64,000 bases of DNA from Acidobacteriaceae bacterium dw_441 (GTDB taxonomy: Bacteria; Acidobacteriota; Terriglobia; Terriglobales; Acidobacteriaceae): assembly GCA_018449715.1 (NCBI GenBank), contig JAAVVA010000005.1, forward strand, positions 1 to 64,000. The letters are read 5' to 3'. This document shows positions 51,687-61,343 of the stretch, piece by piece. The notes beneath the pieces were generated by a model. The model did not search any database. It saw only the letters and a program-made list of their open reading frames with translations, and was not told the origin of the DNA. Every line of letters begins with the position of its first letter. The first letter of the stretch is position 1. Both the position numbers and the translations under genes were made by a program.

Positions 51687-52676
51687 CTATGCCAAGACCT
51701 TCGCCGCGTCCTTGGCGAAGTAGGTCACGATGAAGTCCGAACCGGCGCGACGCAGCGAGAGCAGCGACTCCATCATGGCACGCTGTGGCTCCAGCCATCC
51801 GCGCTCGAAGGCCGCGTGCAGCATCGAGTACTCGCCCGAGACCTGGTACGCTCCCATCGGAACGTCGAAGCGGTCGCGCGCCTCGCGGATGATGTCTAGG
51901 TAGGGCATGGCGGGCTTCATCAGCAGCATGTCCGCGCCTTCGACCAGGTCGAGGTCGATCTCGCGCATGGCTTCGCGGCGGTTGGCTCCGTCCATCTGGT
52001 AGCTGCGGCGGTCGCCGAACTGCGGGGCCGAGTCTGCCGCCTCGCGGAACGGGCCGTAGAAGGCGCTGGCGAACTTCGAGGCGTAGCTCATGATCGGGGT
52101 CTGCTCGAGGTCGGCGCGATCCAGGGCCTCGCGCATGGCGGCGATGCGGCCGTCCATCATGTCGCTGGGGGCGACGATATCGGCACCAGCTTTGGCCAGC
52201 GAGGCTGCGGTGCGGGCCAGCAGCTCAAGGCTCGAATCGTTCTCGATCTCATAGTGATCGCCATCGCGAGCGACGATGCCGCAGTGGCCGTGCGAGGTGT
52301 ACTCGCACAGGCAGACGTCGGCGATGGTGACGAGTGAATCGAGCGCGCGGTTCTTCTTGAACTCCCGCAGCGCAGTCTGCACGATGCCGTCGTCGGACCA
52401 TGCTCCGGTGGCCTGCTCATCTTTTTCTGCGGGAAGCCCGAAGAGAAGAAGCCCTCCGATGCCGAGCTTCGCGCACTCTTCCGCCTCTTTCACCGCTTCA
52501 TCGAGCGAGAGGTTGAAGACGCCGGGCATCGAGCTGATGGGCTTGCGGACGCCCTCGCCGGGACAGATAAACAGCGGGTAGATCAGGGCGCCGGGGTGCA
52601 GGTGCGTCTCGCGCACCAGCGAACGGATGGCCTCGGTACGGCGCAGCCGCCGCATACGCGTAGCAGGGAAGTTCAT
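51687..52676 (-). CDS. hemB: delta-aminolevulinic acid dehydratase (porphobilinogen synthase)
   Basis: A 329-residue HemB that condenses two ALA molecules to porphobilinogen. The metal site Cys residues are in [13 protein letters not shown], so it is the zinc-dependent type. The active-site lysines are in [15 protein letters not shown] and [14 protein letters not shown]. The [20 protein letters not shown] and [17 protein letters not shown] blocks are standard. REP-like elements lie on both sides. Confidence 0.96.
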   Translation of the reverse strand: MNFPATRMRRLRRTEAIRSLVRETHLHPGALIYPLFICPGEGVRKPISSMPGVFNLSLDEAVKEAEECAKLGIGGLLLFGLPAEKDEQATGAWSDDGIVQTALREFKKNRALDSLVTIADVCLCEYTSHGHCGIVARDGDHYEIENDSSLELLARTAASLAKAGADIVAPSDMMDGRIAAMREALDRADLEQTPIMSYASKFASAFYGPFREAADSAPQFGDRRSYQMDGANRREAMREIDLDLVEGADMLLMKPAMPYLDIIREARDRFDVPMGAYQVSGEYSMLHAAFERGWLEPQRAMMESLLSLRRAGSDFIVTYFAKDAAKVLA

Positions 52677-52718
52677 AGTTTAAATCTTACGCCTTCGCCT
52701 GAACGGTCACGGAGGACC

Positions 52719-52857
52719 GGGTGCCCCATCCTTCCTGATGGTTTTTGTCAGGAAGGGTGGGATGCAGGATGCTCGGAGGGGAGTTTTTAAAGACGGTGCT
52801 GCTGCGAACTGGATTCATCCCACTCTTTGCGATAAAGCCGCAAAGGATGGGGCACCC
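52719..52857. repeat. complete REP-like paired element
   Basis: 139 bp with both arms and the TTTTTAAAGACGGTGCTGCTG spacer (one T fewer than at 51522). It lies directly upstream of hemB and ends 6 bp from the next gene's stop. Confidence 0.92.
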
Positions 52858-52863
52858 GGACGT

Positions 52864-53400
52864 TCAGCTGCGGTCCGCCAGCGATTCGTACTCGATGGCC
52901 GAGCTGACCGGCGTGAGCACCCACAGGGTGTAGATTCCAAGCGCTGTCCCGAAGGGAATCCTGAACAGGGCAAGGATGCCGAGGATGATCGCCATCGTGC
53001 GGCCCCAGGGCTTGCGCGTCAGAAGGCCGTACCCCACCGTCAGCGCAAGACCGGCCATCACGACCGTCATGGTGACGACGACCGGCATCAGGGACATCCA
53101 CGGCGGTCCGGACAGCTCGTTCAGCCAGCGATGCGAAAAGTGCGGCCATGCAAGGGCGCGGAAAAGGAACAGGCCGAAGAGGCTATGGACGACGCGATAG
53201 ACCCCGAAGGCGCACCACAGCGTTCCCAGCGTCTGAAGATGACGTTGCACGCGCGGCGTGACGACCCGCGGCGGATAGGACGAGTACCCCGCATATCCCA
53301 TATATCCAACGGGCGGAACAGTATTTGCGACCTGCGCGCCGCATCGCGGGCAGAAGCGGCTTTCGCCTTCGATGGTGCTTCCACAAACCTGACAGACCAT
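52864..53400 (-). CDS. zinc-ribbon membrane protein
   Basis: A 178-residue protein. An N-terminal zinc ribbon has two Cys pairs (MVCQVCGST and FCPRCGAQ). After a Gly/Tyr/Pro linker come about three or four membrane segments (LWCAFGVYRVVHSLFGLFLF, MSLMPVVVTMTVVMAGLALT, TMAIILGILALFRIPFGTAL). The architecture is common in bacteria, but the function is unknown. ATG 53400 is chosen because the Cys motif follows directly. Confidence 0.8.
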   Translation of the reverse strand: MVCQVCGSTIEGESRFCPRCGAQVANTVPPVGYMGYAGYSSYPPRVVTPRVQRHLQTLGTLWCAFGVYRVVHSLFGLFLFRALAWPHFSHRWLNELSGPPWMSLMPVVVTMTVVMAGLALTVGYGLLTRKPWGRTMAIILGILALFRIPFGTALGIYTLWVLTPVSSAIEYESLADRS

Positions 53401-53498
53401 GACACAACCTCCCGAGACTCGGAGCCCCTTCCGGTCATCGCTTCTGTTGTTACGCACGCGGCAGGCAGCTGGTTCCCTGCGCGATTACGATAGAAGAT

Positions 53499-56012
53499 GT
53501 GCCTCCTGTCGTCGCTTTCATCCCGCAGATTCCCTCGCCCCTGACCGAGTCCAGCGCCACGGCGCTTGAGTGGCCGCGCTTGCGCGAGCACATCGCCTCG
53601 CGGACCTTCTCGCCGCTGGGACGCGCATGGGTTTCGGCGCTCGAGCCTTCCGCCGATCTCGCATGGATCAACATGCAGCAGCAGCGTACCGAAGAGATGC
53701 GCGGCCTCTTCGCAACCGGGATGAGCTTCGACTTTCACGGACTGTTTGCGCCGACCGACCTGCTCGACAAGGCGCGTATCGACGGCTCGGCGCTGGAGCC
53801 GCTGGAGATTCTTTCGCTGGTCACGGTGGTCGAGCGCGTCGCCGGTTGGAGCGCGGTGATCTTTCCCTCCGCCGCGACCGACCTGGTACGAATGCAGCTT
53901 GCGGTGCCGGGCATCTCGCAGCTCTCCGCTCCGCTGCGCGATCACAACCTTCTGCCGCTGATGAAGCATCTGAGCGGCAAGATCGAGCCGGATGGTTCGA
54001 TCTCCGACGACGCCTCGCCGGAGCTGGCGCGCATTCGCCGCGCTCTCGAACGACAGCACCGCGCAATTGAAGAGAGCCTGCGCCGCTCGCTACGCCGCCT
54101 GGCTGAAGACGGCAGCACCCGCGATGAGGTGATTACGATTCGCGGCGACCGCTTTGTGATTCCCGTGCGCTCGGAGTTCAAGCGTAAGGTTCCGGGCGTG
54201 GTGCACGGCTCGTCGTCGTCGGGCCAGACGGTCTTCGTCGAGCCGCTTGAAACCATCGAGCAGAACAACGAGCTGGTGCGGCTGCTGGATGAGGAGCAGT
54301 CGGAGATTCACCGCATTCTTGTCGCGATGACCAGGGCGCTGTCGCAGAACTCCGGCGCGATTCAGGCGGGTGCGAAGATTTTGGCCGAGGTCGAAGCTCA
54401 CGCGGCGCGAGCGCGGTTTGCCGCGGAGCTGAACTGCGTGCGGCCCGTCTTCACCGCTGCGACGGAGCCTGAGCTTGCGCTCACGGAAGCGAGGCATCCG
54501 CTGCTTGAGCTGCGCATGATCGCGCAGGCACGCGCTGAGGGGACGGAGGCATCTTCGCCCATCCCGCTGACGCTGGGGCTGGCGAACGATGCGCGACAGC
54601 TCATCATCAGCGGACCGAACACGGGCGGTAAGACCGTCTCGCTGAAGACCGTGGGGCTGCTCTCGCTGATGGCGCAGGCGGGGGTTCCTGTTCCTGCGGT
54701 GGAGGCGAAGCTGCCGCTGTTCACCGGTATCTACGCCGACATCGGCGATGCGCAGTCGATCGAGCGCAATCTTTCGAGCTTCTCCGCGCACGTCGTCAAT
54801 CTCGATCGCATCTCGCGTGAGGCGACGGCGTCTTCGCTGGTGCTGCTGGACGAGCTTGGCTCGGCCACGGACCCCGAGGAGGGAGCCGCACTTGCGGTTG
54901 CCGTCGCGCAGCACTTCCTGCGGATGCGGGCGTGGTGCTGCATCACGACGCACCTTACCTCCCTGAAGATTTACGCGGCCAACAACGCGGGTGTGCTGAA
55001 TGCGGCGGTCGGGTTCGATCAGGAGACGCTGACGCCGACCTATCAGCTTCGTCTCGGCGTACCGGGCGCCTCTGCTGGCTTGAACATCGCTTCGCGGCTT
55101 GGCCTCGATCCTGTCATTGTCGCGGCGGCGCGTGCGCAGTTGACCACGCAGACCGCAGACATTGCAGCGTTTCTCGACCAGCTTCACGATCAGCTCACCG
55201 CCGCTGCTGCCGAGCGCGAGACGCTGCGTCAGCGCGAGCAGGAGCTGGAGCGGGCAAAGATCAAGCTCGACCTCGAAGGCCGCGCCGAGCAGAAGGCACG
55301 CACACGTGAGCTTGAGGCGAAGCTGAATGCGATGCTCGAAGGCTTCGCGGCGCAGCTGCGCGATTCGGTGAAGAACATCGGAGATAAAGCCGCCGCGAAG
55401 CGCATCCAGAGGGACGCGGCGCTTGCGGTGGCTCGTGCGCGGCGCGAGTTCTCGACGGAGTTTCAAACGACCATCGCCTCGCACAGCGCGGCGAAGACGG
55501 GGGCCACGGGCAGCGCGATGATGAAGCCCACGGCTGTCCTTGAGCCTGAGGTGAACGACATGGTTAAGCTGAAGTCTCTCGGAAGGCAGGGGCGCGTGGA
55601 GCGCGTGATCGACGCGAAGACCTTCGAGGTTTCGGTGGGCCCGATGAAGATGCGCGTGTCGCTCGACGACATTGCTGAAATCGAGAAGGGGAAGGCTATC
55701 ACTCCGCTGGAAGCAGCGCGGAAACGTGGCGGCATTACTGTTTCGACCAACGACGACCCCGATTACATGAGCATGGAGATCAACGTGATTGGCCGCACGG
55801 CGGACGAGGCTCACGACGAGGTCGCCCGCTTCGTCGACCGCGCTTTTCTTGCGGGACTTCCTCGCATCCGCATCGTTCACGGGACAGGCATGGGGATTCT
55901 TCGCCGCACCCTGCGCGATTACCTTCGCAATCATCCGCACGTCGCGAGTATCACCGAGCCGCCGCCGAACCTGGGCGGACAGGGCGCGACCGAGGTGGAG
56001 CTGCGGCAGTAA
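53499..56012 (+). CDS. mutS2: endonuclease MutS2
   Basis: An 837-residue MutS2, which suppresses recombination or acts in ribosome collision rescue, depending on the species. It has the MutS core and clamp, Walker A LIISGPNTGGKTVSLKT near residue 370, LLDELGSATDPEEGAAL (Walker B), a long coiled coil (ERETLRQREQELERAKIKLD), and a C-terminal Smr nuclease domain (RIRIVHGTGMGILRR). GTG 53499 starts the usual N terminus. Confidence 0.95.
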   Translation: MPPVVAFIPQIPSPLTESSATALEWPRLREHIASRTFSPLGRAWVSALEPSADLAWINMQQQRTEEMRGLFATGMSFDFHGLFAPTDLLDKARIDGSALEPLEILSLVTVVERVAGWSAVIFPSAATDLVRMQLAVPGISQLSAPLRDHNLLPLMKHLSGKIEPDGSISDDASPELARIRRALERQHRAIEESLRRSLRRLAEDGSTRDEVITIRGDRFVIPVRSEFKRKVPGVVHGSSSSGQTVFVEPLETIEQNNELVRLLDEEQSEIHRILVAMTRALSQNSGAIQAGAKILAEVEAHAARARFAAELNCVRPVFTAATEPELALTEARHPLLELRMIAQARAEGTEASSPIPLTLGLANDARQLIISGPNTGGKTVSLKTVGLLSLMAQAGVPVPAVEAKLPLFTGIYADIGDAQSIERNLSSFSAHVVNLDRISREATASSLVLLDELGSATDPEEGAALAVAVAQHFLRMRAWCCITTHLTSLKIYAANNAGVLNAAVGFDQETLTPTYQLRLGVPGASAGLNIASRLGLDPVIVAAARAQLTTQTADIAAFLDQLHDQLTAAAAERETLRQREQELERAKIKLDLEGRAEQKARTRELEAKLNAMLEGFAAQLRDSVKNIGDKAAAKRIQRDAALAVARARREFSTEFQTTIASHSAAKTGATGSAMMKPTAVLEPEVNDMVKLKSLGRQGRVERVIDAKTFEVSVGPMKMRVSLDDIAEIEKGKAITPLEAARKRGGITVSTNDDPDYMSMEINVIGRTADEAHDEVARFVDRAFLAGLPRIRIVHGTGMGILRRTLRDYLRNHPHVASITEPPPNLGGQGATEVELRQ

Positions 56013-56167
56013 GGCTGGTTGAGAAGGGAAGCGTAATGTTGGAGGGAGACTTGTCTCTCAGGAAGAGGTCGGGCAGCAGCTCGTTTCAAAGAGAGCTCGG
56101 TTCTTTCCAGAATTGTCATCCTGATATGGGGCACCCGCTTTTGTTATGTTTCGGATGCCCGAGCAGT

Positions 56168-57727
56168 CTACGGTGCTTTGCAGACAAAGCTGTGCGCGTC
56201 GTTCACGTCGCCTCTGCCGGTGTACTCGGCCATCTGGGGGTATGGGCACAGCGGCCGGGTGCGCTCGACCACACCGCGGCCTCCGTGCGAGGCGATGATC
56301 TGCGTGGGAGCCACTCCCTTTTCCACCCACCGTTCCATCGCGGAGACAGGATCGAAGATATCCGTTCCCGGACCTCCGCCGCAGTGCTGCATTCCCGGCA
56401 CCATGAACAGCCGTGCAAAGTCGGAGGTCTTCGGGCCGCTTACGTTCTCCATCTGCTGGTAGTAGTGGATCGTGTTCAGCGGGGAGATGTCGGGGTCGCT
56501 CCAGCCGTGGTAGAGAATCAGCTTCGCTCCCCTCCTGGCGAAGGGGCGAAGGTCGGGGTTCGTCGCGTCGAGCGCGGGCGCGAGCTTTTCCAGCATGGCC
56601 TTGTCGCGGTCGTAGTCGAAGGTCATTGGGTCGTAGTCGGGGTCGCCCATCACCATGAAGCGGAAGAAGCTGTCGGCAGCCTGCCAGTGCGTCGCCTTGT
56701 ACGGGGCCGAGCCGGTGATCCAGCTTGACCAGCCTCCCTGACCGTCCTCGCCGCCGGGAACGAGGCCGGGCATGATCAGCTTGCCCTTGTCGTCGCGCGC
56801 ACCCGCCCAGATCTGCTTTACGGCCTTGATCTGTTTCGGCGTGAAGCAGGTTCCGGGGTCTTCGCCCTCCTTGCAGACCAGCTCCTCGGGGTTGAAATGG
56901 CACGCGAGAGGATCGTCGAGCACGCCGTCGGTCACTCCGTCCTTCGCGTCGCAGGCGCGGTTGACGGCATTGGCCAGCAGCTTCACCTTCGCGGGCTGGA
57001 TGTAGCTCTCGGGGTCCTTGAGGGTCGCCATCGCGTAGTAAAGATGCGCCCCGGCGTAGTGGCTGGTCCAGCTATACGCGGGGTCTCCTGCGACGATGCC
57101 GTCGAAGTCTCCCGGATAGCGCTGGGCTTCCATCAGCCCCTGCTGGCCGCCCTTCGAGCACCCGGCGTAGTAGGCGTGGTCGGCGGCCCTGCCGTAGAAG
57201 GCGCGGACGATCTGTTTGCCGTTCACCGTGGTCAGGTGCAGCGAGCGATGCCCGAAGTCCTCGATCAGCTCCGGCTTATCCAACGCCCAGCTTGCGTCGA
57301 AGCCTTCCCCGGGAGCGTTAACGTGGCCGGTGTCGGTGCTGGCGGCGACGTTGCCGCGGCGCAGCGCCGTGGCCATTGTGCTGTAGCTAATGACGCCCGC
57401 CATGCCGCCGTTGCCGACTACCTCGAAGCGTCCGCTCCAACCCGCGAGCGGAAGCCACACCTCGAACCGGATCGCCGGTTTGGTCACTCCAACCACGCGG
57501 CAGAAGGAGGGCAGCCGCCGCATGTGGATGTTCGTACCCTCCGGGGTGAAGTCGCCTCCGGGGGTCAGCATGGCGGACTCGATGGTGGTGTTGTCCAGAC
57601 GGAGCGATTCGAGCCGGTCACAGGCGTCGTTCGACTGCGCCCGCACGGATGCCGGATAGATCGATGCCAGCGCGAGCACTGCCGCCAGCCAACTCCTTCG
57701 GGGTTTCCAGATACAACGCGTGTTCAT
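56168..57727 (-). CDS. tannase/feruloyl esterase family protein
   Basis: A 519-residue exported esterase for plant phenolic esters. A signal peptide (SWLAAVLALASIYPASVRAQ) precedes a tannase fold. The nucleophile is in YYAGCSKGGQQGLMEAQRYP (CSxGG), with Asp in LILYHGWSDPDISP and His in PGMQHCGGGPGT. The Cys next to Ser and the Cys next to His form the family's typical disulfide. ATG 57727 has GGGAGGAC upstream. Confidence 0.92.
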   Translation of the reverse strand: MNTRCIWKPRRSWLAAVLALASIYPASVRAQSNDACDRLESLRLDNTTIESAMLTPGGDFTPEGTNIHMRRLPSFCRVVGVTKPAIRFEVWLPLAGWSGRFEVVGNGGMAGVISYSTMATALRRGNVAASTDTGHVNAPGEGFDASWALDKPELIEDFGHRSLHLTTVNGKQIVRAFYGRAADHAYYAGCSKGGQQGLMEAQRYPGDFDGIVAGDPAYSWTSHYAGAHLYYAMATLKDPESYIQPAKVKLLANAVNRACDAKDGVTDGVLDDPLACHFNPEELVCKEGEDPGTCFTPKQIKAVKQIWAGARDDKGKLIMPGLVPGGEDGQGGWSSWITGSAPYKATHWQAADSFFRFMVMGDPDYDPMTFDYDRDKAMLEKLAPALDATNPDLRPFARRGAKLILYHGWSDPDISPLNTIHYYQQMENVSGPKTSDFARLFMVPGMQHCGGGPGTDIFDPVSAMERWVEKGVAPTQIIASHGGRGVVERTRPLCPYPQMAEYTGRGDVNDAHSFVCKAP

Positions 57728-57850
57728 CGTCCTCCCAAGCGTTGGGACCGATTGTAGCGTCTCCCGGTTCGAAGCGCGTCGGTCTCTGTCCCTGATTCTG
57801 TGCTTTTCTTTTGGCCTGATTTTGCAGTTCTCTTTTGGATAGCTCGACGT

Positions 57851-59032
57851 ATGCTTCTCCTGATGAGAAAGCCTCTTCTGCTTGCATTGGTACTTCTGCT
57901 TCCGGCTCTCCCTTCGCGGGGCCAGGAAACCTCGATCCGCCGTCTCGATGGAACCACGATCACGTCGGACGAAGCTGAGACGCTGGCCCGGACGGTGCTT
58001 ACGAAGCACCATGTGACCGGAGGTCAGATCGCGGTGCTGAACGGCGGAAAGCTGGTCTGGAGCAGGGCCTTTGGACAACGCGACCGCGAGCACGATCTTC
58101 CCATGCGGCCCTCTACAACCCTGTGGGCGGCCTCGATCACCAAGGGAGTCTTCGGGGCGTATGTGATGCAGTTGGTCGAGCGTGGAGAGCTTTCGCTCGA
58201 CGAGCCGGTGGCGCGGCTTCTGCCTCAGCCGCTCGACCATTACGAGCGCTACCGCGTTACGGCGTCGGAGATCGTTCACGATCCTCGCTGGTCCTCCATC
58301 ACGCCGCGCATGTTGCTCAACCACACCTCGGGGCTGGCGAACTTCGCCACGCTGGAGCCGGATGAGAAGATGCATCTGCACTTCACTCCCGGCTCGCGGT
58401 TTGCGTATTCGGGCGAGGGGCTGAACCTTCTGCAACTGGTCGTCGAAGAGCGAAAGCACAGGCCGCTCGACGAGTTGATGCAGGAGGCGATCTTTACCCC
58501 GCTGAAGATGGACCGCACCTCGATGATCTGGGAGGAGCGATTCATCGAAGACGTCGCCGACCGGTATGGCGAGGACGAGAAGCTACTTGGGCATACGCGG
58601 CGCGACCATGCCCGTGGGGCTGGCTCCATGACCAGCTCTGCCGAAGACCTTGCGCGTTTCGCCTCTGCGCTGATGGCGGGACGTGTGATCAAGCCCGCCT
58701 CTCTCAAAGAGCTGCTGGCTCCGGGGATCAGGATCGATGAGCTGAAGCAGTTCCCCACGCTCGACGAGGCGAAGGGAACGGAAGGCCCGGCGGTCGGGCT
58801 GGCCTACGGGCTTGGCTGGGGGCTGCTGACGCGCACGCGCTTCGGTCCGGCCTTCTTCAAGGAAGGGCATGGCGACGGCGCGCAGAACTTCATGATCTGC
58901 TTTACGCGGCGGCGCGACTGCATGATTATTTTGACGAACAGCGACAACGGCGAGAAGGCCTTTCGCGAGCTGCTGGAGGGCATCCTGGGCGACACGGTGA
59001 CGCCGTGGCGGTGGGAGGGGTACGCGCCGTAA
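57851..59032 (+). CDS. exported serine hydrolase, class C beta-lactamase family
   Basis: A 393-residue penicillin-binding/beta-lactamase-like protein. Signal peptide (LLLALVLLLPALPSRGQ), Ser95-x-x-Lys98 (AASITKG), a Tyr in FAYSGEGLNLLQ as the YxN equivalent (reads YSG), and GHGDGAQ in place of KTG. The family includes esterases and D-aminopeptidases, so resistance is not implied. ATG 57851 or 57863 could start it. Confidence 0.85.
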   Translation: MLLLMRKPLLLALVLLLPALPSRGQETSIRRLDGTTITSDEAETLARTVLTKHHVTGGQIAVLNGGKLVWSRAFGQRDREHDLPMRPSTTLWAASITKGVFGAYVMQLVERGELSLDEPVARLLPQPLDHYERYRVTASEIVHDPRWSSITPRMLLNHTSGLANFATLEPDEKMHLHFTPGSRFAYSGEGLNLLQLVVEERKHRPLDELMQEAIFTPLKMDRTSMIWEERFIEDVADRYGEDEKLLGHTRRDHARGAGSMTSSAEDLARFASALMAGRVIKPASLKELLAPGIRIDELKQFPTLDEAKGTEGPAVGLAYGLGWGLLTRTRFGPAFFKEGHGDGAQNFMICFTRRRDCMIILTNSDNGEKAFRELLEGILGDTVTPWRWEGYAP

Positions 59033-59045
59033 CCTCAGGATGATC

Positions 59046-59176
59046 GGGTGCCCCATCCTTTGCGGTCTTATCGCAAAGGGTGGGATGGGGATTTCAGTGC
59101 CGGTTTTCAGAATAAGGACGGTGGTGGTACGAACGTGCTTCATCCCACCCTTTCCTGCGGAAAGGGTGGGGCACCC
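59046..59176. repeat. complete REP-like paired element
   Basis: 131 bp. The right arm is shortened to TTTCC, loop TGC, GGAAA. It sits between convergent genes and is preceded by CAGGATGATC as in other copies. Confidence 0.88.
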
Positions 59177-59201
59177 GGTCGGTGGTGGCGGGTAAAAAGA
59201 C

Positions 59202-60182
59202 TCAGGGCAGGATGACGACCGGCCCCTCTGCCGTCTCGTGCTTCACCGCCTGCAGGGCCTCGTTGGCCTGGTCGAGCGGGAAGGTGCGGACGACCGGGCG
59301 GATGCCGATCTCGTGGGCCAGCGCGAGGAAGTCGCGGGCGTCCTGCCGGGTCATGTTGGCGACGGAGCGGATCTGGCGCTCGCCCCACAGCAGCGTGTCG
59401 TAGTCGAAGGCAGGCATCTGGTCGAGATGGATGGCGTTGATGGCGACGACTCCTCCTTTGCGCAGGCTGGAGAGCGCAGCGACGACGACTGCCCCGGCGG
59501 GAGCGAAGGTGACGGCGCGGTCAAGCAATACGGGGGGCTTGTCGGTTTCGGCCCCGACCCACGTGGCTCCGGCCTGCCGGGCCTGCTCGCGATGCTGCTC
59601 GCCGCGGGTAGAGACGTAGACCTCGCAGCCCCAGTGCTTCAGCACCTGGATGGTGAGCGAGGCCGAGGCTCCGAAGCCGAAAAGTCCGACGCGGTCGCCG
59701 GGCTGGGTTCCTGCGACGCGCAGGCTGCGGAAGCCGATGATTCCGGCGCAGAGAAGGGGCGCGAGGTGGCGCGGCTCGGCCTCGGAGGGCAGGGGGAAGG
59801 CGAAGTCCGAGCGTACGAGGGCGTACTCGGCGTAGCCTCCGTTGACGTTGTAGCCCGTGAAGGTCGGGTGGTCGCAGAGGTTCTCCTCGCCGCGCAGGCA
59901 AAAGGGGCAGGTCAGGTCGGTGCCGCCGATCCACGAGACCCCGGCACGGGAGCCGAGCGGAAGCTCCGGGGTGGCTCCGTCGACGACCTCGCCGACGATC
60001 TGGTGGCCGGGGATGAGAGGGTCCTGCACGGTGGGAAGGTCATGCTCGAAGATGTGCAGGTCGGTGCGGCAGACCCCGCAGGCGAGCACGCGCAGCAGGA
60101 TGCGTCCGGGGGTGACCGCGGGGCGCGGGACGTCTTCGATGGAGAGGGCGGAGGCAGAGGCGCGGAGGACGGCGGCTTTCAT
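59202..60182 (-). CDS. zinc-type alcohol dehydrogenase family protein
   Basis: A 326-residue medium-chain dehydrogenase. The catalytic zinc site begins CGVCRTDLH; the usual GHE is GHQIVGEV here. The structural-zinc lobe has CPFCLRGEENLC, three of the four usual Cys. The Rossmann part has VGLFGFGASASLTIQ. The substrate is unknown. ATG 60182 was chosen because MKAAVLRA is the family N terminus. Confidence 0.9.
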   Translation of the reverse strand: MKAAVLRASASALSIEDVPRPAVTPGRILLRVLACGVCRTDLHIFEHDLPTVQDPLIPGHQIVGEVVDGATPELPLGSRAGVSWIGGTDLTCPFCLRGEENLCDHPTFTGYNVNGGYAEYALVRSDFAFPLPSEAEPRHLAPLLCAGIIGFRSLRVAGTQPGDRVGLFGFGASASLTIQVLKHWGCEVYVSTRGEQHREQARQAGATWVGAETDKPPVLLDRAVTFAPAGAVVVAALSSLRKGGVVAINAIHLDQMPAFDYDTLLWGERQIRSVANMTRQDARDFLALAHEIGIRPVVRTFPLDQANEALQAVKHETAEGPVVILP

Positions 60183-60237
60183 GGTGTGCTCCCTGCGTTT
60201 GATGGTACGTCGTGGGGAGCGTGTTTGCAGGATGACC

Positions 60238-60378
60238 GGGTGCCCCATCCTTCCTGACGTTTTTGGTCAGGAAGGGTGGGATGAAGGATGTTTATGCCGG
60301 GAAGGTCTTGAAGACGGTGTGGGTACGAACTGGATTCATCCCACCCTTCGCGATGAGACTGCGAAGGATGGGGCACCC
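60238..60378. repeat. complete REP-like paired element
   Basis: 141 bp with both arms, spacer GGTCTTGAAGACGGTGTGGG, preceded by GCAGGATGACC. It lies between the alcohol dehydrogenase start and the beta-lactamase stop. Confidence 0.92.
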
Positions 60379-60403
60379 GGACATGGGTGGCCGGGATGGA
60401 GCC

Positions 60404-61267
60404 TTATCGCAGATGTGCGGCGATGGCCCGGGCGACCTCGGCGTGGAGGGCGTTGCGCTCGTCGGTCGTGAGGGTGGTTTCGGTGAGGTACGAGGCGATG
60501 AGGATCGGCTTGCCCGCAGGCGCGTAGAGGACGCCGATGTCGTTGTTGGTTCCGTGGTCGCCGGAGCCGGTCTTATCCGCCACCCTCCAGTCCGCGGGGA
60601 GCCCCGCGACGAACTTGGGCTTGCCCGTGGTGTTGGCGAGCATCCAGTCGGTAAGCTGCTGGCGCGAAGCCGGTTTCAGCACGCTGCCGAAGAGGATGCG
60701 CTGGAGATTGCCGAGCATGGCGTTCGGAGAGGTCGTGTCGCGAGGGTCGCCGGGAGTGGCCTCGTTCAGCGTCGGCTCGTTGCGGTCGAGCCGGGTGATG
60801 CCGTCTCCGATCCCGCGGGCGAAGCTGGTGAAGGCCGCGGGTCCGCCGAAGCTGGCGAGCAAAAGGTTGGCGGCGGTGTTGTCGCTGAGGGTGAGGGCGG
60901 CCTTGCACAGCTCGGCCACCGACATGCTGCTTCCGGCGTGCTTCTCCGTCTCGGGCGAGTAGGGAACGAGATCGCTCTTCGCAAAGGGGATGGCGCGGTC
61001 GAGCTGCTCCTTCCCCTGATCGACGCGCTGGAGAACCAAGGTGGCCATGAGGAACTTCGAGGTGCTGCACATGGGGAAGCGCTCGTCCGCCCGGTTTCCG
61101 GCGCGGCGACCGTCGGGGAAGAGGACGGAGACCCCAAGCCGCCCTTTGCTCTTTTTCTCAAGAGCCGCCAGCGCGGACGAGAGCGAATCGGCGGGACTGG
61201 CAAACAGCAGGCGGGGTGCAACGGCGGCAGCGGTGAGGGAGGCGAGGACGCTTCGGCGGGTCAGCAT
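60404..61267 (-). CDS. class A beta-lactamase
   Basis: A 287-residue class A enzyme. It has Ser68-Thr-Ser-Lys71 (MCSTSKF; the order fits S70xxK), SDN at 128-130, an omega-loop RNEPTLNEA with Glu164, and KTGSGDHGT at 232-234. All catalytic motifs are intact, so it should hydrolyse beta-lactams. The N terminus MLTRRSVLASLTAAAV looks like a twin-arginine signal. Cys67 precedes Ser as in several broad-spectrum enzymes, but its usual disulfide partner after KTG is Gly. No ampR-type regulator is adjacent. Confidence 0.93.
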   Translation of the reverse strand: MLTRRSVLASLTAAAVAPRLLFASPADSLSSALAALEKKSKGRLGVSVLFPDGRRAGNRADERFPMCSTSKFLMATLVLQRVDQGKEQLDRAIPFAKSDLVPYSPETEKHAGSSMSVAELCKAALTLSDNTAANLLLASFGGPAAFTSFARGIGDGITRLDRNEPTLNEATPGDPRDTTSPNAMLGNLQRILFGSVLKPASRQQLTDWMLANTTGKPKFVAGLPADWRVADKTGSGDHGTNNDIGVLYAPAGKPILIASYLTETTLTTDERNALHAEVARAIAAHLR

Positions 61268-61343
61268 GAGGGTTCGATTCTCACCCCGAAGCCGCTGTGG
61301 AGAAGCTGTGGATAAGAAGGGGAACCTGTGTATGCACCAACCT

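Noticed and set aside
54090..55940. A 616-codon open frame on the minus strand
   Set aside because: It is antisense to mutS2, without a recognisable domain.
56120..56167. A further REP-like remnant (ATATGGGGCACCCG)
   Set aside because: Only the outer head matches, and there is no hairpin partner, so it is too short to list as a copy.
56168..58459. An upstream extension of the tannase frame beyond 57727
   Set aside because: The extension is Arg/Gln-rich, overlaps the divergent serine hydrolase gene, and would bury the signal peptide. ATG 57727 has a good ribosome site.
7091..60378. CRISPR array
   Set aside because: The repeats are far apart, palindromic and paired, and no cas genes are seen. 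They fit REP-like elements instead.
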